DNA of 64,000 bases. Origin: Treponema sp. (lineage in GTDB: Bacteria > Spirochaetota > Spirochaetia > Treponematales > Breznakiellaceae). The DNA is taken from contig WRMC01000002.1 in the NCBI GenBank assembly GCA_009777335.1, positions 161,981 to 225,980 of the forward strand, given 5' to 3'. A program made the position numbers and the translations under genes. This document shows positions 8,771 to 17,211 of the stretch, one piece after another. Below the pieces are notes generated by a model that had not been told where the DNA came from, searched no databases, and saw only the letters and a program-made list of their open reading frames with translations. Positions within the stretch are counted from its first letter, which is position 1, and each line of letters opens with the position of its first letter.

Positions 8771-9750
8771 CGCAGGTCCCTTAAATCCATGGGGGCCATG
8801 CCGCTGAGGATCAGGATCTCCGGCCGGTACTCGAAGTGCATGGTATCAAAGAAACGCCACTTTCCCCCCCAGGTAAAGCCAAACTTCTCAAAGGCCCGGA
8901 TCACCACATCGGGGGGATGGTAGCGCCGGTTGTAGGGGACGGTCCACCAGTCGGGGGTGTGCTGGGCGGTCCACTGCCAGTAGACCTGCTGGTTCCCCAG
9001 GTTTCGGGGCATCAGGTCTATGGCCGCCCCGTAGGCATGGAAGCTCCGGTTTTCGGTGGCGGCGATGTTCCGCCAGAACCAGCCCTCGGGGTTTCCGAGG
9101 TTGGCAATCCAGGTCCGCACCGCCCCACTGTTCTGGGCCTCCCGGCGGATCTCCTCTTCCACCAGGCTTAGCTGGGTTAATATGGAGTTGTGGACCATCA
9201 CCTGGTGGCCCAAAAAACGGATGGTCTTTACCCGCTCATAGGCCTCGTTCTGGTTCCGGGCCCTCCAGAGGGCCTCGTAAAAATAGTTGGGCCTCCGCCG
9301 CGGGGTCTGCCCCCTGGAGGCCTGGCGCAGGGGGTCCATCTCCCTAAGGCGGGCGCTCTCTTCGGCGCTGGGGGCGGTCCAGGGGGGCAGTTCCCGGGGG
9401 TAGGAGGCATTAAAGGGCAGGGGGTTATACTCTTCGTAGCGGTAGCGCAGGGCCTCGGGCAGCATACGGCCTTCGGCATAGAAGAACCGCTCCCCGTAGA
9501 CAGTGATGGTCCAGTCCCCCTGGTAAAAGGCCACCTCGCCTATGCGATCCGGGTAGGCCTGGGCCAGGGCCCGCATGATGGTCTCTGGCCAGCTCATAGT
9601 GGGGGCTTCTTCCTCCCCCGGATCGGGGAGTTCCTGAGCGGGAATGGGGAGAGCAGCGAGGACCTGGGTTTCGGACCTCCCCAGGCCGCAGACGGTCCAG
9701 AGGGGGAGGAAGAGGAGGGCAAAGAAGCCCCGCCACATACGGTGAATCAT
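8767..9750 (-). CDS. M15-type (VanY/DacA-like) peptidase domain protein, copy 1
   Basis: A 327-residue exported protein. An N-terminal hydrophobic segment (about residues 5-22) looks like a signal peptide. The C-terminal third carries the zinc-site pattern of M15 D-Ala-D-Ala or L,D-peptidases: [11 protein letters not shown] for the first His and Asp, and [10 protein letters not shown] for the catalytic acid and last His. It probably trims cell-wall peptides in the periplasm. The N-terminal half ([24 protein letters not shown]) is shared with a paralogue at 21556-22569 and appears lineage-specific. The start ATG at 9750 has no Shine-Dalgarno and follows directly on a 9-codon mini-ORF. Convergent with ftsH, sharing 4 nt. 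Confidence 0.82.
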   Translation of the reverse strand: MIHRMWRGFFALLFLPLWTVCGLGRSETQVLAALPIPAQELPDPGEEEAPTMSWPETIMRALAQAYPDRIGEVAFYQGDWTITVYGERFFYAEGRMLPEALRYRYEEYNPLPFNASYPRELPPWTAPSAEESARLREMDPLRQASRGQTPRRRPNYFYEALWRARNQNEAYERVKTIRFLGHQVMVHNSILTQLSLVEEEIRREAQNSGAVRTWIANLGNPEGWFWRNIAATENRSFHAYGAAIDLMPRNLGNQQVYWQWTAQHTPDWWTVPYNRRYHPPDVVIRAFEKFGFTWGGKWRFFDTMHFEYRPEILILSGMAPMDLRDLR

Positions 9751-9780
9751 CTAAGGCCCATCATACGCCATGGAAACCAT
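9751..9780 (-). CDS. Possible 9-codon leader ORF abutting the M15 peptidase gene
   Basis: On the minus strand ATG at 9780 is preceded by GGAGG at 8 nt and opens a 9-codon ORF (MVSMAYDGP). Its TAG at 9751-9753 is immediately followed by the ATG of the peptidase gene in the same frame. The peptidase ATG itself has no Shine-Dalgarno. The arrangement would suit translation by termination and re-initiation. It could instead be a relic of an older N-terminus. Coding function is unproven. Confidence 0.35.
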   Translation of the reverse strand: MVSMAYDGP

Positions 9781-9841
9781 TTAGGGAACCTCCAGGGGGC
9801 GGGGTATTGTATATTATTCCTTCCATAAGATACTATGAGTT

Positions 9842-10543
9842 ATGAATAAACCCATTAAATATGGAGTAATAGCGGCGCTTTTACTTTTTATTATAGCTCC
9901 CTGGGGGCAAAGCCAGGAAATTGTTACCGCCGATCGCTTCCTCGAGAGCGTGTCGGAGCGTTATGCCGAAATCAGGGACTACGAAGCCCAGGTGATGATC
10001 CGTTCGGGGAACACCGAAATGACAGGAAACTTAAGTTTTCTTAACCCCAACCTCCTGCGCATAGACTTTACCCGCCCCGCCGATCAGGTCATGGTCTTTA
10101 ACGGCGATCTCCTCTCCATCTTTGTTCCCGATCTCCGGGTGGTTCTGACCCAGACGGTGAACCCCCTTCGCAGGACCACCGGGGCCGGGGGGGCCGCCTT
10201 GGCTTCTGCCCAGGGCCTGGCTCTGCTCCGCCGGGGCTATATCGCCACCTTTGTAAGCGGCCCCGAGCCGGTAGCCCTGGACGACCGGAACCCCGACCGG
10301 GTGGTGCAGCTTAGGCTGACCCGGCGCCTGGCCTCCGAGGGCTTCCGGGAGATCATCCTCAGTATAGATCCCGCCACCCTCTTGATTCGTAGAATAGACG
10401 GCCGGACCATCGCCGATGCCCTGGTGCGCTTTGATTTTCAGAATGTCAGGGTAAACCAGCAGATCCCCGAACAGCGTTTTATTTTTGATGCCCCGGCAAC
10501 GGCGAACCTATACCATAATTTTATGTTCCGGGATTCGGACTAA
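9842..10543 (+). CDS. LolA-like outer-membrane lipoprotein carrier protein
   Basis: A 233-residue periplasmic protein with a signal peptide (hydrophobic residues 8-22, cleavage probably after GQSQ). The mature part follows the LolA/COG2834 pattern: a start helix (RFLESVSERYAEIRDYEAQV), then strands including GNLSFLNPNLLRIDFTRPADQ and VMVFNGDLLSIFVPDLRVV. It probably carries lipoproteins across the periplasm. The downstream RodZ-like gene starts 13 nt after its stop. A second LolA-like protein sits in the operon at 46281-47057, so the organism has at least two. Start ATG at 9842 has no clear Shine-Dalgarno. Confidence 0.8.
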   Translation: MNKPIKYGVIAALLLFIIAPWGQSQEIVTADRFLESVSERYAEIRDYEAQVMIRSGNTEMTGNLSFLNPNLLRIDFTRPADQVMVFNGDLLSIFVPDLRVVLTQTVNPLRRTTGAGGAALASAQGLALLRRGYIATFVSGPEPVALDDRNPDRVVQLRLTRRLASEGFREIILSIDPATLLIRRIDGRTIADALVRFDFQNVRVNQQIPEQRFIFDAPATANLYHNFMFRDSD

Positions 10544-10555
10544 AAGGGTAACCCA

Positions 10556-11638
10556 GTGGAATCGCTTGGCGAAAAACTAAGAACAGCCCGGGAAGAACAG
10601 GGGCTGGATTATGAATTTATAAGCCGGGAAATAAATATTTCCCAGCGCTACCTGGAAGCCCTGGAGCGGGAAGACTTTTCCCCCTTCCCCGGGGAACCCT
10701 ATGCCCTGGGCTTTTTACGAAACTACAGTGAATTCCTGGGTCTGAACGTAGACGAGGTCATGTCCCTCTACCGCTCCTTCAAGATCGAAGAGCAGCCCAT
10801 ACCGGTGGAGGAACTCCTCAGGGGGCCCTCCCGCCTGCCCCGGATCATCACCATATGCTGCATTGTCATTGCCGCCCTGGGAATTGCCTTTGGGATCTAT
10901 TATCTGGCATCCAACCGGACCGAGAGGGTTCCGCCCCAGCTGCCCGAAACGAGGCCGGCCCAGGAGCACACCCTCAGCATGGATTTTCTGGAACGGAGAT
11001 TATACCCCGGTGACTCCGTTCTGATTTCTTCGGGGGCCGCTTCCTATAGAATGATTTTTTCAAACCTGGGAGAGGTCCTTACCCTTACCAGTCCCCGGGG
11101 GCCGGTGATCCTGGATCTGGGCCAGGAGGTGACCATAGACCTGGATAACGACGGTTATACCAGGCTCAGAATCGTGGCGGCGGACTTTGTGAAAAATGAC
11201 AGCAGCTCCGGGGCCCTCTTGCGGTTTGAGCAGGAGATAGTCCTGCAGCCCGTGGTCAGCTTCGAGGTCCCCCAGGAAGCCCTGGTCACCCCCAGGGAAC
11301 CGGCGGTGGTACTCTTTACTTCCCCCAATCCCTATCCCTTTACCCTCCAGGCCAGTTTCCAGGGCTTTTGCTTCTTCCGTTACGAGATCCTCTTTGAGGC
11401 TGACCGGCCCGGCCGGAACGAGCAGTTTCATCAGCGGGGGGATGAGATAAACATCACCGCCCAAAACGGCATACGCCTGGGGACCTCTAACGCCCAGGCC
11501 CTGCGGCTTCAGGTTATAGGGGGGGGCAGGACGGTCCCCTTCGACCTGGGGGGCCCCGGGGAGGTGGTTGCCGCGGACCTGCGCTGGGTCCGGGACGAGG
11601 CCAACCAGTTCGCCCTGGTCCTTATCGCCCTGGATTAG
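10556..11638 (+). CDS. RodZ-like helix-turn-helix membrane protein
   Basis: A 360-residue protein. Residues 3-72 form a HTH_25/Xre-type domain (LGEKLRTAREEQGLDYEFIS, ending YALGFLRNYSEFLGL), typical of RodZ cytoskeletal adaptors. One membrane helix follows at about 98-120 (IITICCIVIAALGIAFGIYYL), then a periplasmic beta-rich region of about 240 residues. RodZ links MreB to the envelope during cell elongation; in this protein that is inferred from domain order. Start is GTG at 10556, since the HTH begins at once after it. It lies between the LolA-like gene and rimO, 12 nt before the latter. Confidence 0.82.
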   Translation: MESLGEKLRTAREEQGLDYEFISREINISQRYLEALEREDFSPFPGEPYALGFLRNYSEFLGLNVDEVMSLYRSFKIEEQPIPVEELLRGPSRLPRIITICCIVIAALGIAFGIYYLASNRTERVPPQLPETRPAQEHTLSMDFLERRLYPGDSVLISSGAASYRMIFSNLGEVLTLTSPRGPVILDLGQEVTIDLDNDGYTRLRIVAADFVKNDSSSGALLRFEQEIVLQPVVSFEVPQEALVTPREPAVVLFTSPNPYPFTLQASFQGFCFFRYEILFEADRPGRNEQFHQRGDEINITAQNGIRLGTSNAQALRLQVIGGGRTVPFDLGGPGEVVAADLRWVRDEANQFALVLIALD

Positions 11639-11650
11639 GTTTCCCTTTCC

Positions 11651-12955
11651 ATGATCTATTACCTCGACCCCTATGGCTGTGCCAAAAACCAGGTTGATGC
11701 GGAGCACATGATGGCCCTCTTAAACCAGGCAGGTTGGGCCGCCGCAGAAGACCCGGACCAGGCGGACCTAATCATCGTCAACTCCTGCGGCTTTATCGAG
11801 AGTGCCAAACAGGAATCGATTAACGCGGTCCTGGCCTGGCGGAAACTCTACCCTGCCAAGAAGATCCTCATGGCCGGCTGCCTGGCCCAGCGTTACAAAG
11901 ACAGCCTGGGGGAGGAACTCCAGGAAGCCGATGGCTTCTGCGGCCTCGGCGAAGAGGGGGGCATCCTTGCCGCTGCCGAGGCCCTGGTGGGCAGGAAAAG
12001 CCAGCTCCCCGGGCGGGTTTTAAAAAGCGGCGAGCGGCCCCTCCTATCCAGCCCCGGCCTGGCCTATGTTAAAGTCAGCGAGGGCTGCAGCAACAACTGT
12101 TCCTACTGTGCCATCCCCCTGATCCGGGGGCCCCTTAGGAGCCGGAGTACGGCAGATATAATAGAAGAATGCCGCAGCCTTCTGGGCAGAGGTATAAAAG
12201 AACTTTGTCTCATAGGCCAGGATACGGGGTCCTATGGGAAGGATCTGGAAGGCCAGTCCCTGGCCGGGCTCCTGGAGGCCCTGGCCCGGCTGGAGGGTCA
12301 TTTTTGGGTCCGGCTCCTTTATATACACCCCGACCATTTTCCCCTGGAAATTCTCGACCTTATTGCGGAGGACCCCCGCTTTCTCCCCTACTTTGATATC
12401 CCCTTTCAACATGGGTCCCAGAGCATCCTGGAAGCTATGAACCGCCGGGGGAGGGCCGAAAACTATCTGGATCTGATCAGGACCATCCGGAACCGCTTCG
12501 ATGATTCAGTTGTCCGCTCTACCTTTCTGGTGGGCTTCCCCGGGGAGACCGAAGAATATTTCCAGGAGCTCCTGGAATTTTTGAGGGCCGCTCAGCTGGA
12601 CTGGGTGGGTTTTTTTGAATACTCCCCCGAAGAGGGAACCTCGTCCTATACGATGAAGGGGAGGGTGAGTAAAAAGATCGCCCGCTCCCGGAGGCTGCTT
12701 CTAGAAGAGGAGCAGCTGCCCATCACCGAGGCCCGGGTAAGGGCCTTTGCGGGCCGGGACTACGATGCCCTGGTGGAGGAGTTTATCGAGGGGGACGACG
12801 AGGGGCTCTACCTGGGGCGGCTTCCCTGCCAGGCCCCGGAGGTGGACGGTTCTTCCCTCATCCTAAGCGGCAAGCCCCTGGAACTGGGCAGCCTGGTTCT
12901 CTGCCGGGTCCTGGCCCCCCGGGGCATAGACCTGGAGCTGCGCCCCCTCGAATAG
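11651..12955 (+). CDS. rimO: Ribosomal protein S12 methylthiotransferase RimO
   Basis: Radical SAM enzyme that adds a methylthio group to an aspartate of ribosomal protein S12. The 434-residue length is normal. The N-terminal UPF0004 domain has its cluster cysteines (YGCAKNQVD, NSCGF, AGCLAQRY), the radical SAM triad is CSNNCSYCAIP near residues 146-156, and a C-terminal TRAM domain follows. The IYYLDPYGCAKNQVDAE start and AIPLIRGPLRSR pattern favour RimO over MiaB. Start ATG at 11651. It ends a run of three plus-strand genes and converges on the epimerase-like gene. Confidence 0.93.
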   Translation: MIYYLDPYGCAKNQVDAEHMMALLNQAGWAAAEDPDQADLIIVNSCGFIESAKQESINAVLAWRKLYPAKKILMAGCLAQRYKDSLGEELQEADGFCGLGEEGGILAAAEALVGRKSQLPGRVLKSGERPLLSSPGLAYVKVSEGCSNNCSYCAIPLIRGPLRSRSTADIIEECRSLLGRGIKELCLIGQDTGSYGKDLEGQSLAGLLEALARLEGHFWVRLLYIHPDHFPLEILDLIAEDPRFLPYFDIPFQHGSQSILEAMNRRGRAENYLDLIRTIRNRFDDSVVRSTFLVGFPGETEEYFQELLEFLRAAQLDWVGFFEYSPEEGTSSYTMKGRVSKKIARSRRLLLEEEQLPITEARVRAFAGRDYDALVEEFIEGDDEGLYLGRLPCQAPEVDGSSLILSGKPLELGSLVLCRVLAPRGIDLELRPLE

Positions 12956-12975
12956 GGGCCCTTGGATGAACTGCC

Positions 12976-13857
12976 CTAGGACCCAAAGGTCCATTCCCTG
13001 GAGTAGGTGATCTCTTCCCCGCTGGCTAGGCTAAACCGGTGAAAGACCTCGGGGCTGACGATGTCCCCTATGGTCCAGATGGTCATTCTATCGGGCCTAA
13101 AAGAAACCCCCTCGCTGATCCACAGCCCCGAGGCGCTGCTTTTGAGGGTCCAGGAAAAGGGCCTGGAGGGGTCGATCTCTTCCGCCTCCGCATCGATCAT
13201 CGAGGCCCGGCTCGACTGGCCGCTAAAGCCAAAGCCCCTCTCGGTGCCGCAGAGGATCTGGCCCTCCCGCCGGGGTCCCTTGCCTTCCAACGAGGCGGCC
13301 AGGGGGAAGTTAATCTCCATCTGGGGCCCCGCCATTTCGCCTGCCAGGCTGACAAAGTTATGGTTGTACTCCGTCAGGTCCAGGGCCTTGTCGCCCCGGT
13401 TTATATAATGGTGGACTATGCTGAGCTTGTTGTCCTCCAGGCTCAGGGTTTTTTTTCCCTCCAGGGCATAGCCCCTCGAGGTCCTCGGGCGGGTGAGTAA
13501 GACCGCCTCAGATTCCTTTGCTTCGATTTCCAGATCAAAGAACTGGCAGTCATATTCCCGGTGGAAAATATAACCCTCTTCATCCTGTTTTAGGATGAGG
13601 CCCACCCCAAACTTGGGGTACCTTTCGCCCAGGGCAAAGCCGCTGACGATCTCGTTGCATTGGATCTCGCTGCAGAGGCCTTCCCCCCCGGTGGAGGGCT
13701 GACGTTGCTGCTCCGGCTCCCTGGCACAGAACTGGTGCTTCCCATCCAGCACTATGGAGCTGATGAAGGCCGAGCGGTCGAAACGGAACTTCCGGTTGTT
13801 CCCCTCGCCGGCCTCGTTTATGCCAATCTCCAATCGCTTAGATTTTAATGTGATCAT
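12976..13857 (-). CDS. Aldose 1-epimerase-like (galactose mutarotase superfamily) protein
   Basis: A 293-residue protein of the carbohydrate-binding galactose mutarotase fold. Recognisable parts are the central strand pair around HHYINRGDKALDLTEYNHNF (about residues 148-168), with the His and Asn expected near the sugar site, and the C-terminal strand GEEITYSREWTF. It resembles the short aldose epimerase-like group that is often of unknown sugar specificity. A strict GalM active site (His, His, Glu) is not certain. Start ATG at 13857 has AGGAGG upstream. It follows the MATE gene by 23 nt on the same strand and may be co-transcribed with it. Confidence 0.72.
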   Translation of the reverse strand: MITLKSKRLEIGINEAGEGNNRKFRFDRSAFISSIVLDGKHQFCAREPEQQRQPSTGGEGLCSEIQCNEIVSGFALGERYPKFGVGLILKQDEEGYIFHREYDCQFFDLEIEAKESEAVLLTRPRTSRGYALEGKKTLSLEDNKLSIVHHYINRGDKALDLTEYNHNFVSLAGEMAGPQMEINFPLAASLEGKGPRREGQILCGTERGFGFSGQSSRASMIDAEAEEIDPSRPFSWTLKSSASGLWISEGVSFRPDRMTIWTIGDIVSPEVFHRFSLASGEEITYSREWTFGS

Positions 13858-13880
13858 AGGGACCTCCTTTTAACGCTCTT

Positions 13881-15293
13881 CTATACGGCCGGCTCTGATA
13901 CGGCCCTTAGCTTTTTTAACTCCCGGAGGATCATGAACCCCACCAGGATAAAGGAAAAACCATCCGCCACCGGAGCGGCGGCCACCACCCCCCAGAGGCT
14001 CCAGATCCGGCCAAAGATGATCAGGCAGGGGATAAGGATGATAAACTGCCTCAGAAGATTTAGGATGATGGAAATTTTGGGCCGCCCCGTAACGGTGAAC
14101 ATGTTGGCCGAAATAATCTGAAAGCCGTTGAGGGGCAGGGTGAGGAAGATGACCCGCATGGCCCAGGGGGTAAAGGAATAGAGGGCATCGCTGCCCTGGG
14201 GTACAAAGAAACGGATGATGTAAAGGGGGAAGGCCTGGACCAGGATAAAGCCCAGGATGCAGATGCTGCTCGCCACTGCCACGGCCCCCAGGTAGGCCTT
14301 AAGGACCCGGTCATAGCGTCGGGCCCCGTAGTTAAAGCCCAGGATGGGCTGGGCCCCCTGGTTGAGTCCAAAGATGGGCATCATGATCAGCATGGCTATG
14401 GAGTTCACGATGTTCACCCCCGAGAGGGCTATGTCCCCCCCGTTGGCTACCCCCAGGGCCGCGGCGCCGTACCAGCCGAAGCTGGTGTTGTAGAGGATCT
14501 GGACCCCCGACATGATGCTCTGCATAAGAAACTGGGGGGACCCAAAGCTGACGATCTCGGTGACTATCTTAAAGGATGGCTTGAACGAAGAAGGTTTTAT
14601 ATGGAGCACCGCCTTCTTGCTCATCCCAAAGGAGAGGATCCACATGAAGGAACAAAACTGGCTTATCACCGTGGCCCAGGCGGCCCCCTCGACCCCCCAT
14701 CGCAGGACCATGATAAAGAGGTAGTCCAGGATGATGTTTAGACCCGCCCCTATGAGCATGCCTATCATGGTGATCCCCGGAAAGCCCTGGGCCCTGGTAC
14801 AGTGGGAAAGCCCAAAACCTATGGTGGAAAAGACGGTGCCTATGAGGATGATCCGAAAGTAACTGCGGGCGTAAAGGATGGACTGGCTCCCCTCCTGGGC
14901 CCCCATGAGGCCCAAGAGGCCCTCGAGGAAGACGAAACCGGTGACGGTAAAGAGGATCCCTATCCCTAATAGAAGGAAGATACAGTGGTTGAGGGCGTTT
15001 TCGGCTTCATCCCGCCTGCCCTGGCCCAGACGCAAAGAGATCATGGTGGCCGAGCCGGCCCCAAAGAGCATGGCAAAGGCCATGGAAAAGGTCATCAGGG
15101 GCATTACCAGGGCCAGGCCCCCCAGGGCAGCCTCGCTGACCCCCCGGCCTACGAAGATCCGGTCTACCACGTTGTAGAGGGCATTTACCACCATCCCGGT
15201 GATGGCGGGGACAGAAAAACGGAGGAGCAGACGGCCCAGGGGATCGGTCCCCAGCCGTCCTGCGGCATCGGATTTGTGTATAGGGCTGCTCAT
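13881..15293 (-). CDS. MATE family multidrug/toxin efflux protein
   Basis: A 470-residue inner-membrane antiporter with about 12 predicted helices in two MatE repeats. Typical family segments include GTDPLGRLLLRFSVPAITGM at the N-terminus, NALYNVVDRIFVGRGVSEAA, and FGLNQGAQPILGFNYGA in the second half. It should export drugs or metabolites using a sodium or proton gradient; the substrate is not predictable. The ATG at 15291-15293 has no Shine-Dalgarno and lies 5 nt after a -10-like TACTAT, so the mRNA may be leaderless. It is divergent from fliS. Confidence 0.92.
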   Translation of the reverse strand: MSSPIHKSDAAGRLGTDPLGRLLLRFSVPAITGMVVNALYNVVDRIFVGRGVSEAALGGLALVMPLMTFSMAFAMLFGAGSATMISLRLGQGRRDEAENALNHCIFLLLGIGILFTVTGFVFLEGLLGLMGAQEGSQSILYARSYFRIILIGTVFSTIGFGLSHCTRAQGFPGITMIGMLIGAGLNIILDYLFIMVLRWGVEGAAWATVISQFCSFMWILSFGMSKKAVLHIKPSSFKPSFKIVTEIVSFGSPQFLMQSIMSGVQILYNTSFGWYGAAALGVANGGDIALSGVNIVNSIAMLIMMPIFGLNQGAQPILGFNYGARRYDRVLKAYLGAVAVASSICILGFILVQAFPLYIIRFFVPQGSDALYSFTPWAMRVIFLTLPLNGFQIISANMFTVTGRPKISIILNLLRQFIILIPCLIIFGRIWSLWGVVAAAPVADGFSFILVGFMILRELKKLRAVSEPAV

Positions 15294-15298
15294 AGGCT

Positions 15299-15327
15299 AT
15301 AGTAGGTGATTTCTTCCCAAGGCACAA
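15299..15327 (-). promoter_or_regulatory. Candidate promoter for the MATE gene (leaderless arrangement)
   Basis: Minus strand TTGTGC (15322-15327), 17-nt spacer, TACTAT (15299-15304). Only 5 nt separate the -10 from the ATG, which would put the transcript start at or within the start codon. No Shine-Dalgarno is visible. The box matches are moderate. Confidence 0.45.
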
Positions 15328-15412
15328 TGAGCCTGGGGGCTTTACTGGAATTTTGCCCTCCCTGTGATACCATTGTATAGGGCATTTATTTTTGTAAAAA
15401 TTGCTAAAAAGC

Positions 15413-15439
15413 TTAAGTTCAATTTTTATCTGCCGATAC
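15413..15439 (+). promoter_or_regulatory. Sigma-28 (FliA) type flagellar promoter upstream of fliS
   Basis: TTAAGTTC (15413-15420), 11 nt, then GCCGATAC (15432-15439). The known sigma-28 consensus is TAAAGTTT-N11-GCCGATAA, so the match is 6/8 and 7/8 with exact spacing. It lies 25-40 nt before the fliS start candidates. It predicts late-class flagellar control of fliS and the FlgN-like gene. Confidence 0.7.
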
Positions 15440-15464
15440 AAGATAAGGATGTCTTTAATTTTCC

Positions 15465-15923
15465 ATGGAGGACAGCATTTTGGCCTACACTAATGCTATT
15501 TCTACCTATAAAGAAACAAGGGTAAATACCGCCAGCCAGGGGCAGCTTATCATCATGCTCTACGATGAGGGGATAAAACACCTGGATCGGGCCCTGGAAC
15601 TCTTGAGCCAAAACGATCAGGGGAAGAAAAACCCCGCAAATATCGAAAAAATCTCCAATGCCATACTAAAGGCCCAGGAAATTGTAACCGAACTGACGGT
15701 CTCTTTAGACTTTCAGGAGGGGGGGGACATAGCCAGGAACCTCTTTGCCCTCTATTCCTGGTTTACCAAGGAACTTTTAGAGGCTAATATAAGCCAGGAC
15801 ATGCACCGGGTAACCTCGGTGCGGAACCAGCTTAACGAGCTCCGAAGCGCCTGGGCCGAGATCGCCATGACCGTACCGGAAACCACCGGGAAAACCATCA
15901 CCGGGGTAAACATAGCAGGATAA
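15465..15923 (+). CDS. fliS: Flagellin export chaperone FliS
   Basis: A 152-residue helical protein with the family pattern near its start (YTNAISTYKETRVNTASQGQ, then LIIMLYDEGIKHLDRAL). FliS binds newly made flagellin in the cytoplasm and keeps it unfolded for export. Two starts are possible: ATG at 15465, and TTG at 15480, which has GGAGG at 8 nt and gives the usual short start (M)AYTNAISTY. The TTG start looks better supported, so the true protein may be 147 residues. It sits behind a sigma-28 type promoter and is followed after 35 nt by a FlgN-like gene. Confidence 0.92.
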   Translation: MEDSILAYTNAISTYKETRVNTASQGQLIIMLYDEGIKHLDRALELLSQNDQGKKNPANIEKISNAILKAQEIVTELTVSLDFQEGGDIARNLFALYSWFTKELLEANISQDMHRVTSVRNQLNELRSAWAEIAMTVPETTGKTITGVNIAG

Positions 15924-15958
15924 TCACGAGCTAAGCTGCAACGATAAGGGGAGGGAAG

Positions 15959-16462
15959 ATGAGCACAGCACAGGGGAGCATCCCCATGGAAGTCATCACC
16001 GATGAGGAGCTTCAGAGCCGGATAGCGGTGGTTAAACGCTTTAAGGAACTTTTGCAGGCCCAGCGGGATCGCTTCGAGACCTACTTGAATGCCCTGGATC
16101 AGCAGATGCTGGTAATTCAAAACGGAAACACCGACGATCTTCTCCGGCATGTGGAACTGGAAGAGATGATCGTCTCGGATATTTTTTCCATTCAAAAAGT
16201 AATTGACCCCCTGGAAACCATGTTCCATTCGGCCAGATCCAGTGTGAGCGCCGCCGCGGGGGATGAGGTCATGGGCCTAAAAGAAGCTTTAGAGGGCCTA
16301 AAGACTGAGGCGGTCCAGCGCTCGGGGCAGAACCGGGAACTTTTGGCCCTGCGGATGGCGGAGATCCGGAACGAGATTAAAACCCTAAAGTCCAATGTCT
16401 ATGCCCGGCGGCGGCCCGCCTTTGCCAGTGTGAGCCCCGGCCAGATAGACATCCAGGGCTAG
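15959..16462 (+). CDS. FlgN-like flagellar chaperone (probable)
   Basis: A 167-residue, mostly helical protein with heptad-like segments (RIAVVKRFKELLQAQRDRFE; LNALDQQMLVIQNGNTDDLL) and an ILRHVELEEMIVSDI-like stretch resembling FlgN/FlbF-type proteins. FlgN chaperones the hook-associated proteins FlgK and FlgL. Evidence is the helical pattern, the size and the position after fliS. Start ATG at 15959 has a strong GGGGAGGGAAG Shine-Dalgarno. Its 3' end overlaps the convergent gene at 16459 by 4 nt. The assignment is moderate. Confidence 0.6.
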   Translation: MSTAQGSIPMEVITDEELQSRIAVVKRFKELLQAQRDRFETYLNALDQQMLVIQNGNTDDLLRHVELEEMIVSDIFSIQKVIDPLETMFHSARSSVSAAAGDEVMGLKEALEGLKTEAVQRSGQNRELLALRMAEIRNEIKTLKSNVYARRRPAFASVSPGQIDIQG

Positions 16463-17211
16463 GCCTCCACGAGGCTCCGAAGCTTGACCCATTCCCCCTT
16501 GGATAATTCAGGGGGGATGATAAGGGGCTCTTCTTTCACCGGGGGGATTAGGTAGCCCCCCTCCAAAAATTTCTTAAACAGGTCCCTGTACCCTTCCTCC
16601 CCCAGCTCACTTTTAACCCTTAGATAGATCCCCCGGCCTTCGAAGGAGCTCTTCCCCAGGGAGAGCCGGGGGGCCTTGGCCTCCTTCATAAAACGGATGA
16701 GCTGGTGGATGGCCCGGGCCCCCGGAGCCAGGATCACCGGGGGGATCAGATCTCCCGGGGGAAGGAGCTCATCCTGCTCCCTGGTCAGGACCAGGACCTC
16801 CGGGCCCAGGGGCAGGGGCAGGACCGGGAGCAGGAGGCTTGATGAGACAAGCTGGGGTTCTCCTGAGAGGGGACGCCAGGGGGGGATATCTTCTGTCTTA
16901 CAACCCAGGGAATCCAGGGCCCTCTCAAGGCTGTCCCGGTCCTGGTAGAGACGAAAGCTCCTTTGGGGAAAGATGAGGGCCAGGGCCCTCAAAAGGCGGC
17001 CCTCCAGGGGATGGGGAAGGCCGCTAAAGAGCCCCCGTTCGCCGGCGTTTTTTAATTCCAAGAGAAAGCCCGGAGCCTTGTGGCCCAGGATGGCCCTTCC
17101 CCCCTGAAGGTAGAGATCCACGAGCCGCCGGCCCCCCTCCAGGTAGAGGCGGTAGCCCCGGGCTCTGAGCACCGGAGGCAGAAGCCGTAAGAGATCGTCC
17201 CCATGAGCCAT
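16459..17211 (-). CDS. Unknown protein resembling a shortened class III aminotransferase
   Basis: A 250-residue cytoplasmic protein. Residues 22-60 (GGRRLVDLYLQGGRAILGHK, then a run ending ERGLFSG) resemble the N-terminus of class III PLP aminotransferases (GNRYLDF...LGHxxP...ERG). The C-terminal part (FLEGGYLIPP, then KGEWVKLRSL) resembles the end of the same fold. The middle, which should hold the PLP-binding lysine motif, is missing or unrecognisable, and the whole is about 60% of the normal length. It is therefore probably not an aminotransferase today. ATG at 17211 overlaps the helicase stop by 1 nt (TAATG), so it is coupled to it. Function unknown. Confidence 0.6.
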   Translation of the reverse strand: MAHGDDLLRLLPPVLRARGYRLYLEGGRRLVDLYLQGGRAILGHKAPGFLLELKNAGERGLFSGLPHPLEGRLLRALALIFPQRSFRLYQDRDSLERALDSLGCKTEDIPPWRPLSGEPQLVSSSLLLPVLPLPLGPEVLVLTREQDELLPPGDLIPPVILAPGARAIHQLIRFMKEAKAPRLSLGKSSFEGRGIYLRVKSELGEEGYRDLFKKFLEGGYLIPPVKEEPLIIPPELSKGEWVKLRSLVEA

